From: Vibrio galatheae
Lineage (GTDB): Bacteria > Pseudomonadota > Gammaproteobacteria > Enterobacterales > Vibrionaceae
Direction of reading: 5' to 3'
DNA length: 64,000 nt
Assembly (NCBI RefSeq): GCF_000967545.1
Contig: NZ_JXXV01000007.1
Location: 1 to 64,000, forward strand
Every line of letters starts with the position of its first letter. Positions within the stretch are counted from its first letter, which is position 1. The position numbers were made by a program, and so were the translations under genes. Below, piece after piece: positions 8,855 to 17,307 of the stretch. The notes beneath the pieces are model-generated. The model searched no databases. It was not told the DNA's origin and saw only the letters and a list, made by a program, of their open reading frames with translations.

Positions 8855-9469
8855 ATGAGTTCAGTAAAACTCGGAGATTTAAGGGTGAAGCCTTCGAAAA
8901 TTTTATGTGTTGGTCGCAACTATTTAGAACATATCCAAGAACTGAACAATGCCATTCCTGAACAGATGGTGGTTTTTTCTAAACCCCCTTCATCTATCAC
9001 ATCTCAACTCTCATCATTTCATCAAGAACGGCTTCACTATGAGGGTGAAATTTGTTTCCTCATCAAGCAAGGTGAAATCGCCGCCGTTGGCGTTGGTTTA
9101 GACTTGACTAAGCGTGAGTTGCAGTCGCGCTTAAAAGAAAAAGGTCTGCCGTGGGAAAGGGCGAAAGCATTTGATGGTTCCGCGCTCTTTAGCCGCTTTA
9201 TCGCCGTCGAAGGGTTGGAGATTGAATCTTTAGAAATCGAGCTTTTTATTAATTGTGTCCGTGTGCAGAAGGGGTCGGTCAAGCAGATGATCTATTCACC
9301 AAGCGTCATCGTTGAAGAGCTCAAAAGTTACACGACCTTATGTGATGGCGATATCATCATGAGTGGAACGCCTCAAGGAGTCGGTGAAGTTCATGCTGAC
9401 GATGTGTTCCTTGCTCGGTTAAAGTCAGGCGATAAAACCTTGATTGAGATCGAATGGGTCGCGAGCTAA
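8855..9469 (+). CDS. Fumarylacetoacetate hydrolase (FAH) family protein
   Basis: A 204-residue single-domain member of the FAH/HpaG/YcgM family. The family signature is clear: ILCVGRNYLEH at the N terminus, the metal-ligand stretch LHYEGEICFLI with two Glu, and the C-terminal GDIIMSGTPQGVG loop. Relatives are Mg2+-dependent hydrolases or decarboxylases of acylpyruvates or oxaloacetate. No catabolic neighbour narrows the substrate. A strong hairpin follows the gene. Confidence 0.87.
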   Translation: MSSVKLGDLRVKPSKILCVGRNYLEHIQELNNAIPEQMVVFSKPPSSITSQLSSFHQERLHYEGEICFLIKQGEIAAVGVGLDLTKRELQSRLKEKGLPWERAKAFDGSALFSRFIAVEGLEIESLEIELFINCVRVQKGSVKQMIYSPSVIVEELKSYTTLCDGDIIMSGTPQGVGEVHADDVFLARLKSGDKTLIEIEWVAS

Positions 9470-9502
9470 ATATTGCTTTACCTTGACCTAAGGGTAAGAG
9501 TT

Positions 9503-9536
9503 AACCTCCTATTGAATGTGCAATAGGAGGTTTTTT
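9503..9536 (+). terminator. Terminator hairpin that contains a ribosome-binding site
   Basis: A perfect 12-bp stem (9503-9514 with 9521-9532) around a six-base loop, followed by Ts. It ends the FAH-family transcript. The right arm contains AGGAGG (9525-9530), nine nucleotides before the ATG at 9540. Confidence 0.85.
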
Positions 9537-9539
9537 ATT

Positions 9540-9653
9540 ATGGGCTGTTGTAATCAGGCGTCTAATGGTGGAAGCAAAAGTATCGGTGTTTTAGTTAAGT
9601 GTATCGCGGTGCTGGCCGTTGTCATTCTGGTTTTAGCTGCTCTGTTTGGCTAA
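9540..9653 (+). CDS. Small membrane protein of 37 residues, function unknown
   Basis: A short ORF starting MGCCNQ, with a Gly/Ser-rich linker and a single hydrophobic helix (IAVLAVVILVLAALFG) ending the protein. It has a perfect AGGAGG site 9 nt upstream. That site lies in the right arm of a terminator hairpin, so the fold would block translation of any read-through transcript. The two adjacent N-terminal cysteines are notable. It overlaps the 3' end of the convergent azlD by 4 bp. I do not recognise the family. Confidence 0.6.
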   Translation: MGCCNQASNGGSKSIGVLVKCIAVLAVVILVLAALFG

Positions 9654-9958
9654 AGCAATTTTAAACACAGAAAGATAACCATGCTGACCAGTGTCGTTAA
9701 TAAGACGTTTTTAGTTTTCCAGGCGATGACGGCCGCGAGCAAGGCGGCGACTAAATATGGGTTACTTGGTGACAACCACACCGTTTGCTGTGGCATAAAA
9801 ACGATGGGTGCCCAAATTGCCGTGAGTACCGCAGGGCTCGAATATTTTAGGAGACGCTGCGTTTGTGTATTGAGGCGTAAAGGAAGGCGCGGCTCTAAAA
9901 AGAGGTAACGACTGGCGAATACCAGTACTGTCATAGCCAGAATCGAAAGCATGATCAT
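9650..9958 (-). CDS. azlD: AzlD-family branched-chain amino-acid exporter subunit
   Basis: A 102-residue hydrophobic protein with about four membrane segments and the AzlD-type N-terminal VFASRYLF stretch. AzlD is the small partner of AzlC in a two-component inner-membrane exporter of branched-chain or other amino acids. The start overlaps the azlC stop by 4 bp, indicating translational coupling. Confidence 0.85.
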   Translation of the reverse strand: MIMLSILAMTVLVFASRYLFLEPRLPLRLNTQTQRLLKYSSPAVLTAIWAPIVFMPQQTVWLSPSNPYLVAALLAAVIAWKTKNVLLTTLVSMVIFLCLKLL

Positions 9959-10674
9959 TGTTTGCCTCCTTGTCGTGATTCAGCAAAATAACCTGCCACC
10001 ATTCCAGCAACACTGGCAATCATAAGCCCAGATTCTATTCCTTTTGCATAACAAACCACGGAAGTGACTAAAGACACAACAACCGCGATGAGCACGGGTG
10101 AGGACGTTATGTTCGGGACGACAATGGCGATGAAGGTGGCGGCAACGGCAAATTCCAATCCGAGTTCATTCAACGATGGGATGTAGCTTCCGGCGACAAT
10201 ACCTGCCAAGGTTGCTAGGTTCCAACACACGTAAAAACTGAGTCCAGCACCTAACGCGTACCAGCGATTGAACTGTTTCTGCGATTGCTGCCCACAGAGG
10301 GCAAAAAGTTCGTCAGTCAACAGGAATCCTAATCCCAACCTCCACCTTAAAGGCAGTGGACTAATCTTATCGCGCATTGACACGCTGTAGAGAAGGTGGC
10401 GCGAGGTGATAAAGAAAATCGCTAACAGCATGGTGGCTAGTGTGGCGCCAACTTTAAACATACCAGTCGCAACCAATTGGGCAGAGCCGGCGAATAGGAT
10501 CGCAGAGAGAGCTTGGCTTTCGATAACGGTTAACCCTGATTCAATGGCGAAAGAACCTGCCAGCAGTCCCCATGGAATCACTGCGATACTCAACGGCACC
10601 ATTGCCAGAGTGCCTTGCCAAAAAAGCCGAGATCGGCTGAGTTGTGAGTCATTTTCGAAGGTCATAGTATTCAT
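9955..10674 (-). CDS. azlC: AzlC-family branched-chain amino-acid exporter
   Basis: A 239-residue polytopic membrane protein. The ATMVPLSIAVIPWGLLAG region and the RHLLYSVSMRD motif match AzlC/YgaZ transporters. With AzlD it should form a heteromeric efflux pump for branched-chain amino acids or methionine. An AraC-family gene lies just upstream on the same strand and may control it, although the 75-bp gap allows a separate promoter. Confidence 0.9.
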   Translation of the reverse strand: MNTMTFENDSQLSRSRLFWQGTLAMVPLSIAVIPWGLLAGSFAIESGLTVIESQALSAILFAGSAQLVATGMFKVGATLATMLLAIFFITSRHLLYSVSMRDKISPLPLRWRLGLGFLLTDELFALCGQQSQKQFNRWYALGAGLSFYVCWNLATLAGIVAGSYIPSLNELGLEFAVAATFIAIVVPNITSSPVLIAVVVSLVTSVVCYAKGIESGLMIASVAGMVAGYFAESRQGGKQ

Positions 10675-10749
10675 AATTATTGTTGTTCGTGGATTGGAAG
10701 ATGAACTTATTAAGTCACGATGAAGCTATCTAAGCTTGTATAAACTTGC

Positions 10750-11589
10750 TCACAACTTTGAGTCGTAAGTGTTGCCGACAAACTGCTTGGGCGTGACGCC
10801 GAGCGCACGTTTAAAGTGTCTATGGAAATGGCTTTGGTCATGAAATCCGGTTTCCTGTGCGACATCAGAAATTTTCATTCCTTTGCGTAACAGTTGTTTT
10901 GCGACCCTTAACTTCGCTTGAATTTGGTAGGCGTGGGGTGGCAAGCCAAACTCTTTTTGGAAGCTACGAGTAAGATAGTATGGGCTTAGTCCTGCTAACT
11001 TAGATAAGTCTTCAAGGCTTACATCCGCTTGAGGAAAATCATCGAGAAACTCTTTAACTAGCAAAAGCTGACGCTGACTACGAGTATGAGGTTCCCAACT
11101 CTGTTTAGACTTACTGTGACGAGAGATTAACTTCACCAGAGTGCCATAAATGAGCGTTTCGCGTAGCAGTTTATTGTCGGACTGAGCTAAGGTATCAAAC
11201 ACCAGACGAAGTTGCTGTGCCATCTCTGGATCGTAGACAACAGGTTCTGGAAAGTAGGGGACAGAGTGTCCAGACGACAAGCCTTCCGTAAGCTGAGCAA
11301 ACTGTTCAGGTAATGGGTACATGGCTTTGTATTCCCAGCCCCCTTCTGTGGCTGTCTGGCCGTTATGCACTTCATCAGCATTAACCAAAATTATGCTATC
11401 TTGTGGCGCAATATGGTTGCCACCAGTGCGATAGAAACGTTGTGCCCCTTTTTCGATAACACCTATCGTGTAGCCTTCGTGACTATGGCGAGAAAAGTTT
11501 TGATGCGTATATTTCGCATCGAGCAATTCCAACCCACCTAGCTCGCTTGCTAAACGAAAATTGGCCGACTCTTTATTGCTTTTTGCCAC
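10750..11589 (-). CDS. AraC-family transcriptional regulator
   Basis: A 279-residue regulator with an N-terminal cupin-like sensor (HSHEGYTIGVIEKG) and a C-terminal double helix-turn-helix (about 175-275) with LSPYYLTRSFQKEFGLPPHAYQ and FHDQSHFHRHFKRALGVTP. It lies between azlCD and a divergent RhtB-family exporter gene, an arrangement common for regulators of amino-acid efflux. The effector is unknown. Confidence 0.9.
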   Translation of the reverse strand: MAKSNKESANFRLASELGGLELLDAKYTHQNFSRHSHEGYTIGVIEKGAQRFYRTGGNHIAPQDSIILVNADEVHNGQTATEGGWEYKAMYPLPEQFAQLTEGLSSGHSVPYFPEPVVYDPEMAQQLRLVFDTLAQSDNKLLRETLIYGTLVKLISRHSKSKQSWEPHTRSQRQLLLVKEFLDDFPQADVSLEDLSKLAGLSPYYLTRSFQKEFGLPPHAYQIQAKLRVAKQLLRKGMKISDVAQETGFHDQSHFHRHFKRALGVTPKQFVGNTYDSKL

Positions 11590-11808
11590 ACGCTTTCCTT
11601 GCTTGTACCGCTCACGGAATGATCTATCAGTTTAGCTTATAGCGGACAATTATTTTTGTACAAAATTGCTCAATTTTTAGCGCCACGCAATTTATTCCAC
11701 TGTGCGTTGTTATTCTAATGTGATTTCTATTTTCTGCCGATTATTGTGGATCTGTTTTCTATGTCAGATTAAAATTCTGCGCTTTGTGTGTTTGCTGAAA
11801 TTATAATA

Positions 11809-12441
11809 ATGATCGATATTTCTGTGCTGCCTGTTTATTTGACGGCGGTTGTTGCGCTTCTCCTGTTACCTGGACCAGATATGCTGCTTATCGCCAGCTC
11901 AAGTATGAGCTATGGCCGCCGAGTGGGTGTTTTTGCTAGTTTAGGTAACGCCACTTCAGGGATTATTCTTACTCTATTTGCTGCTGCGGGCGTGTCTGCG
12001 CTGATTGCCATGAGCCCAATCGCGCTAAAAGTGTTGCACTTACTTGGCGGTGCTTACCTGCTTAAAATGGGCTGGGATTGTCTGCGAGCAAGTGCCGCTA
12101 TCGCTCCCGAGCTGGATGGGAGCAATAAAGTTGCCACGACCTTTTACCAACGCGCGTTGGTTAGCAATTTACTCAACCCAAAAGCTTTGGTCTTTTTTGT
12201 CATGTTTTTGCCGCAATTCGTGTCTAGCAATATTAGTGCAACTTCCGGTGAGCAAATGTTGGCTCTGGGGCTGCTATTGAACGTGTTGGGATTGCTGTTC
12301 AATTTTGTTCTTGTTGCCTTAGTAGGGATATTAGGTAAGCCTCTGTTAGAAAAAGAAAACTTCCGAAATTACCAGCATAAGTTTATGGGAGCGATATTTG
12401 TCGTGCTCGCCATTTGGATGCTAAGCTCATTTGCGAGCTAA
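11809..12441 (+). CDS. LysE/RhtB-family amino-acid exporter
   Basis: About 210 residues with five or six membrane segments and the family N-terminal motif LLLLPGPDMLLI. These proteins export amino acids such as threonine, homoserine or lysine. I prefer the ATG at 11809 over a GTG at 11788, because the extra residues are not typical of the family. It is divergent from the AraC-family gene, its likely regulator. A hairpin terminator follows. Confidence 0.88.
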   Translation: MIDISVLPVYLTAVVALLLLPGPDMLLIASSSMSYGRRVGVFASLGNATSGIILTLFAAAGVSALIAMSPIALKVLHLLGGAYLLKMGWDCLRASAAIAPELDGSNKVATTFYQRALVSNLLNPKALVFFVMFLPQFVSSNISATSGEQMLALGLLLNVLGLLFNFVLVALVGILGKPLLEKENFRNYQHKFMGAIFVVLAIWMLSSFAS

Positions 12442-12455
12442 CGGAATGTAAAACA

Positions 12456-12479
12456 GGTCAGCGTTTGCTGGCCTTTTTT
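12456..12479 (+). terminator. Terminator after the RhtB-family gene
   Basis: GGTCAGC/GCTGGCC stem (one wobble pair), GTTT loop and six Ts. Confidence 0.8.
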
Positions 12480-12507
12480 GTACCTGTACAGAAACAAGGA
12501 AGTAACA

Positions 12508-12927
12508 ATGAATGTCCAATTTGTGCTAAACCCACCGAAAAATATTAGAGATGTTATTTATAACGGTTTGAAAACGTTCAATATGAAGCACTTTCCTGAC
12601 CAAGACGTTCAAAGTCTCGCCTGTTATATAGAAGATGAAGATGGCAACTTTGCTGGTGGACTGACGGGTGAGATCTTTACTAATACCCTATTTGTCGAGT
12701 TCTTATGGGTCAATGAAAATGAAAGGAATTCGGGGATAGGATCGGTATTGATGGCTCGCCTAGAAGAGGAAGCTAGAGAGTTTGGTGTGACAGATTTATA
12801 TCTTGATACTTATAGTTTTCAAGCGCCGGGCTTCTACGCCAAGCTGGGTTTTACTGAAGTTGGGCGTTACTCGGGTTTTCCGACCCAAGGTGTGGATAAG
12901 ATTTTTCTGCAAAAGAGCATTGGTTAA
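12508..12927 (+). CDS. GNAT-family N-acetyltransferase
   Basis: A 139-residue single-domain acetyltransferase. The acetyl-CoA-binding motif A appears as NERNSGIGSVLMARLEEEA, followed by YLDTYSFQAPGFYAKLGF, which is motif B. The start at 12508 has AAGGA upstream; the open frame reaches 12478 but would overlap the preceding terminator. The substrate is unknown. Confidence 0.87.
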   Translation: MNVQFVLNPPKNIRDVIYNGLKTFNMKHFPDQDVQSLACYIEDEDGNFAGGLTGEIFTNTLFVEFLWVNENERNSGIGSVLMARLEEEAREFGVTDLYLDTYSFQAPGFYAKLGFTEVGRYSGFPTQGVDKIFLQKSIG

Positions 12928-12973
12928 TGCGCTAAAGTTCTATATCAGACAATGCCCCTACGTTTATCTCTCA

Positions 12974-13957
12974 CTAATCCTGATTGAAAAACACAACTAA
13001 ACTGCCGCCCTTGAAGGCGCTTCCATAATTGAAGGTCAGCCCTAAGCCGATGTTATCGATGAAGCCGATATCAAAAGGAGGAGTCATTAACCAACCTAGA
13101 GAGGCTTCATAGTAGGAGGAGGTGCCTAAGTTGTGTTCTACATCGCTGCCCACATCGACCCGCCTGATCGTGCTGTAGATTGATTGGGTCGAACTTCCGA
13201 TTCGGTTGAAATCGTACACTGCGGTTGCACTATTAACTAAATACCAGCCTTCGGGATTACCAGGATCACCATCATTGGCCTCTCCCCAGCCATAGCCATA
13301 AAAATAGTGTCCACTGGATGACAACTTCCATTTTCCCCAAGACTCTTTCTGTCGATAATTTACGCGGATATGTGGTTCGTAGACATTGGCCCACGCTGAC
13401 GTGTTAAAAAGCAAACCATCTAACACAGGTTGAAATTGTCGACCTGTGTTGCTGTTATAGGTCATTGAATTTTGATAGTGCATCAAATGAGTACCGAAAC
13501 CGGGCTCAATCGACCAATTTTCATCCAATACATGCTCATAGCGATATGCGATGTACATATCTAGAATGACTTGGCTCAAATCGTCATCTCGATCCTCGCC
13601 GGGCCAGCGTATAGTATCCTCAGTCGTTAATCCGGAAAAGCGAACCAGAAGTGAATGAGTATTTGTATCTTGTTCGTCATTAAGGCGAAATGACATTGGT
13701 ATTGTGGTAATGCCGTATTTTTTTCGATTCTCAACTGAGTCGTAGGTGCCTAAATTTTCATTCTCAGTATTGAACAAGTTGTTTGGGTTGAAATCAGCGA
13801 ATCCTACGGTAAAGACGTCACTGTCACTCATGACTATGGTGTAAGCGAAACTTTGCTCAAGGAAATTACTAATAACGTCAAAGCTCTGCGCCATGACATT
13901 GCCAACATAGAGTAAAGGCAGTGTATATAACCATCTTCCTTGCGTCCTTCTTGCCAC
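12974..13957 (-). CDS. Solitary outer-membrane autotransporter-like beta-barrel protein
   Basis: A 327-residue protein with a signal peptide (cleavage after LLYVGNVMA) and a body of alternating amphipathic strands rich in Tyr, Trp and Gly. It resembles the solitary autotransporter barrel family (DUF3233/Omp_AT) found in Vibrio and relatives, which has a barrel but no passenger domain. It probably resides in the outer membrane, with no known function. The C terminus ends in a beta strand (SLVVFFNQD). Family recognition is from memory. Confidence 0.7.
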   Translation of the reverse strand: MARRTQGRWLYTLPLLYVGNVMAQSFDVISNFLEQSFAYTIVMSDSDVFTVGFADFNPNNLFNTENENLGTYDSVENRKKYGITTIPMSFRLNDEQDTNTHSLLVRFSGLTTEDTIRWPGEDRDDDLSQVILDMYIAYRYEHVLDENWSIEPGFGTHLMHYQNSMTYNSNTGRQFQPVLDGLLFNTSAWANVYEPHIRVNYRQKESWGKWKLSSSGHYFYGYGWGEANDGDPGNPEGWYLVNSATAVYDFNRIGSSTQSIYSTIRRVDVGSDVEHNLGTSSYYEASLGWLMTPPFDIGFIDNIGLGLTFNYGSAFKGGSLVVFFNQD

Positions 13958-14105
13958 TCGCCGTTCCTATTAGTTATTTTCTGTATTAATGTTACAAGGA
14001 TTGATTTGATATGCAATCGATGAGTGACATGTTTAGCGAGCACACTCCCAAATTAGAGCGATACCCTATTTGGAAGTGAGCGACTGCTTACTTTGGGCTA
14101 TATAT

Positions 14106-15830
14106 CTACAGCAGACTATGTTGGTGCTCTGAGATAAGCATCCCCATCAATTCTGACGCTTTATCAAAAACTTGAGCAAATGTATCTGAATCGGTGAATT
14201 TCTCGATTACTTCGTAATAGCATTTGAGTTTAGGTTCAGTTCCAGAAGGTCTCACAATCACTCGGGCGCCACACGATAGGTGGTAAATCAAGACATCACT
14301 TGCAGGAAGCTCGATGGTTTCTGTTGTGCCATCGGCAAAAGTTTTAATACCCGATTTAAGATCCTCAGATATGACCACTGTACTGCCAGCGATCATGGTG
14401 GGTGGATTGGCTCTGAGCTTATTACCCATCGGAGGTGATTTTGGATCGAGAGCAATACTGCGCTGAGCATTGAGATAGAGACCATGTTGGCGATAGATGG
14501 ACTCTAAACGATCCCAAATTGTTTTGCCTTGGCTTTTGAGCTCGGCGGTCAATTGGGCAAAAGCAACCAGTGCAGATAGACCATCTTTGTCCCAAACTTT
14601 GTTGCCGACCGTGTAGCCAAGCGCTTCTTCATACGCAAAGAGGAACTGTTGGTCATCGCTGAGTTTTTGCATTGCCACGTTGGTGAGCCATTTAAAACCT
14701 GTCAGTGTTTGGTAGTATGTTGCTCCGTGCGCTTGGGCTATTTTATTTAACAACGTAGACGAGACAATGGTATTGCCCACAAGCTGTTTATTCGCTTCGG
14801 TCTTTGACAGCAGATAATCGCCAAACAAAGTGCCTACTTGGTCACCAGTTAACATTTGGTAGTCACCATCAGGTTTGCGAACAGCAACGGCGAAGCGATC
14901 GGCGTCGGGATCATTGGCACAAGCGATATCGGCATTATGCTGTTTTGCCAATGCCACCACCATATCCATCGCTCCTGCTTCTTCAGGATTGGGAAAGTTG
15001 ACCGTCGGAAAGGTTCCATCTGGCTGACTTTGCTCGGCCACACTGAAGAAGTGGTTGAACCCAGCATCTTTGAGTAATGTCTGCGCCATTTGCGCTCCAA
15101 CACCATGCATGGCGGTGTACGCAATCGTAATGCCATCGGGTTCAGTATGATTGCCAAGTAAAGGATTGGTGTTCATGGCTTGGCGGTAGGTTTGGTAGTA
15201 ATCCTCTCGCAACCAGATAAGTAAGTTGTGTGTTTCTGCATCACTGAGTGACATCAATGGGATTGGTTTCGTCGCAGCGAGATCGATTTCTCTGGCAATA
15301 CCAGAATCGTGTGGTGGGATTATTTGTGCGCCATTTTCCCAATAGACTTTAAAGCCGTTGTATTCTGGCGGATTGTGGCTTGCCGTGACCACCACGGCGG
15401 CCGCTGCGTTAAAGTGCCTGACGCCAAATGCGACAATTGGGGTTGCGGCGACTGCATGGGTGAGGAATACCTTAATACCCAACGAGGTGAGCACAGATGC
15501 AGTGTCATGAGCAAATTGCTTCGAATCCGTACGACCATCGTAACCGATGACCACGCCACGTGTTTTAGCGTCATTGACTTGTTTGATTAGGTAATGGCCA
15601 AGGCCCGTTGCTGTTTCTTGTATCACCAATCGGTTCATGCGGTTGGGGCCACATCCAACTTTGCCGCGCAGCCCGGCTGTGCCAAATTCTAAGCGTTGGC
15701 TAAACCGCTCTTCCAGTTCTATCATCGCTTGTTTATCGATTAGGTGTTGCAGTTCTTCTCTCGTTTTTGGGTCAGGATCTTTTTCCAACCAGTTCGTAAC
15801 TTGTTCCATCATGATGTTTACCTTCTTCAT
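14106..15830 (-). CDS. Phosphoglucomutase/phosphomannomutase family enzyme
   Basis: A 574-residue alpha-D-phosphohexomutase. Motifs in order are FGTAGLRG near the N terminus, the phosphoserine loop VVTASHNPPEYNG, the Mg2+ loop NDPDADR, the sugar-specificity loop (YEEALGY) and the C-terminal phosphate-binding RPSGTEPKLKCYYE. Its length and the N-terminal extension resemble PgcA-type mutases. It would interconvert hexose 1- and 6-phosphates, which fits the nearby maltodextrin and glycogen genes. The true start may be the Met-Met pair about 7 residues in. Confidence 0.92.
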   Translation of the reverse strand: MKKVNIMMEQVTNWLEKDPDPKTREELQHLIDKQAMIELEERFSQRLEFGTAGLRGKVGCGPNRMNRLVIQETATGLGHYLIKQVNDAKTRGVVIGYDGRTDSKQFAHDTASVLTSLGIKVFLTHAVAATPIVAFGVRHFNAAAAVVVTASHNPPEYNGFKVYWENGAQIIPPHDSGIAREIDLAATKPIPLMSLSDAETHNLLIWLREDYYQTYRQAMNTNPLLGNHTEPDGITIAYTAMHGVGAQMAQTLLKDAGFNHFFSVAEQSQPDGTFPTVNFPNPEEAGAMDMVVALAKQHNADIACANDPDADRFAVAVRKPDGDYQMLTGDQVGTLFGDYLLSKTEANKQLVGNTIVSSTLLNKIAQAHGATYYQTLTGFKWLTNVAMQKLSDDQQFLFAYEEALGYTVGNKVWDKDGLSALVAFAQLTAELKSQGKTIWDRLESIYRQHGLYLNAQRSIALDPKSPPMGNKLRANPPTMIAGSTVVISEDLKSGIKTFADGTTETIELPASDVLIYHLSCGARVIVRPSGTEPKLKCYYEVIEKFTDSDTFAQVFDKASELMGMLISEHQHSLL

Positions 15831-15890
15831 GCCAAAGCAGATGCTTAATTTAAGTCTATGTTATTTGCCCGATTTATCCCGATTTTAATT

Positions 15891-15909
15891 GATATTAATT
15901 CTCATTATC
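15891..15909. promoter_or_regulatory. Candidate Fur box upstream of coxB
   Basis: Fifteen of 19 positions match the classical Fur consensus GATAATGATAATCATTATC. It lies 61 bp upstream of the phosphohexomutase start and about 245 bp upstream of coxB, so either could be the target. The rest of the 15831-16152 gap holds a 13-bp direct repeat (15963-15975 and 16074-16086) and no gene. Confidence 0.5.
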
Positions 15910-15962
15910 TGGATGGCAATCGTTAAACTTATACGCGATTTATTTGGTCATCATTTCTAGTT

Positions 15963-16086
15963 GTACTTTCTTGCACAAATGAAAAACGCCAACTAACGTT
16001 TATTAACATAAATATAACAAATTACATGAAATTTACGGGTTATAAGGAATTTTCCAAGTCCAAAGGCTGATTGGTACTTTCTTGCA
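15963..16086 (+). repeat. Direct repeat GTACTTTCTTGCA upstream of coxB
   Basis: Two identical 13-bp copies at 15963-15975 and 16074-16086, 111 bp apart, each followed within about 10 bp by AAACGC or AACGC. The second copy is 67 bp before coxB. They may be regulator sites or duplicated promoter elements. They resemble a sigma-54 element but have the wrong internal spacing. Confidence 0.45.
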
Positions 16087-16152
16087 GATAAACGCTTGTG
16101 CACAGAAGAGTACCAGCATCACGGTTGATGACTCTGGCAGAGGAGAGGTCTT

Positions 16153-17307
16153 TTGAAAAGTTTACAGTTGGTGCTAAGGCAATTGAGTCGAGTGCTGTTG
16201 GTTTGCTTCACCGCTTCGGCGTATGCACAAGAGAGCGCCTTCAACATGACTCAAGGTGTAACTAATATCAGCGAGCAAGTTTACGACCTGCATATGTTGA
16301 TATTCTACATTTGTTGCGCCATCGCCATTGTCGTGTTTGGCGTCATGTTCTACTCGATGTATCACCATCGAAAATCTAAAGGCGCGGTGGCTGCGCATTT
16401 TCATGAAAGTACCAAAGTTGAGGTGATATGGACGGTCATTCCCATCGTCATATTGGTGTTAATGGCCATTCCTGCCACCAAAACTCTGGTTGCAATGGAG
16501 GATACCTCTCAATCGGATCTCACCGTAAAAATTACCGGCTCACAATGGAAGTGGCACTACAGCTACTTTGGTGAAGAGGTTGAATTCTTTAGCTTGCTGG
16601 CGACCAGTCAAAAAGCGATCGATGGTATTGAAGAGAAGGGCGCGCACTACCTTCTCGAAGTTGACAACCCGCTAGTGCTACCAATCAATCGTAAAATTCG
16701 TTTCTTGATGACTTCTGACGATGTTATCCACTCGTGGTGGGTGCCTGACTTTGCGGTCAAGAAAGATACCATTCCAGGTTTTATCAATGAAACATGGACT
16801 CGAATTGATAAGCCAGGCGTTTACCGAGGACAGTGTGCTGAGTTGTGTGGCCGCGCACATGGATTTATGCCGATAGTCGTTCATGCCATGGAAGAGGATC
16901 AATATGAGCAGTGGCTGGTGGCGAAAAAGGCCGAAATTGCTCAGGCCAAGCAAGAGGCCGCTGCGTCTCTCACAGCTTCTCTATCAATGGAAGAGCTGGT
17001 TGAAATTGGCGAGAAAGTGTACCTCGAACGTTGTTCAGTATGTCACCAAGTGAATGGCGCCGGGATCCCGGGGGCGTTTCCAGCCATTACGGGTAGCAAA
17101 GTCGCAACGGGTGATAAAAACGAGCACATTAATGTTGTCGTCAACGGCCGAGCAGGCACCGCGATGCAATCTTTCGCTAACCAGTTGACGGATAGGGAGA
17201 TAGCTGCCGTGTTGACCTATCAACGTAATGCACTTGGCAACAGCGTCGGTGACTCTGTTCAAGCGGCCGATGTGAACCAGTTCAAGGCGTCTAAGGAGGG
17301 ACAATGA
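16153..17307 (+). CDS. coxB: Cytochrome c oxidase subunit II with fused cytochrome c domain
   Basis: The 384-residue subunit II of an aa3-type oxidase. It has a signal peptide, two membrane helices (about 46-70 and 90-110), a periplasmic cupredoxin domain with all CuA ligands (His193, Cys228, Glu230, Cys232, His236, Met239), and a C-terminal c-type cytochrome domain with a CSVCH heme motif at 294-298 (caa3 type). It accepts electrons from periplasmic cytochromes. Translation starts at a TTG (16153) preceded by AGGAGAGG; there is no suitable ATG. It is the first gene of the operon and overlaps coxA by 4 bp. Confidence 0.95.
   Translation: MKSLQLVLRQLSRVLLVCFTASAYAQESAFNMTQGVTNISEQVYDLHMLIFYICCAIAIVVFGVMFYSMYHHRKSKGAVAAHFHESTKVEVIWTVIPIVILVLMAIPATKTLVAMEDTSQSDLTVKITGSQWKWHYSYFGEEVEFFSLLATSQKAIDGIEEKGAHYLLEVDNPLVLPINRKIRFLMTSDDVIHSWWVPDFAVKKDTIPGFINETWTRIDKPGVYRGQCAELCGRAHGFMPIVVHAMEEDQYEQWLVAKKAEIAQAKQEAAASLTASLSMEELVEIGEKVYLERCSVCHQVNGAGIPGAFPAITGSKVATGDKNEHINVVVNGRAGTAMQSFANQLTDREIAAVLTYQRNALGNSVGDSVQAADVNQFKASKEGQ

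Noticed and set aside
14043..14078. Hairpin downstream of the phosphohexomutase gene as terminator
   Set aside because: The stem has a mismatch and a long loop, and there is no U-tract on the transcribed strand.
15963..16086. GTACTTTCTTGCA repeats as sigma-54 promoters
   Set aside because: The GG-to-GC spacing is one base short of the required -24/-12 geometry, and no enhancer-type regulator is nearby.
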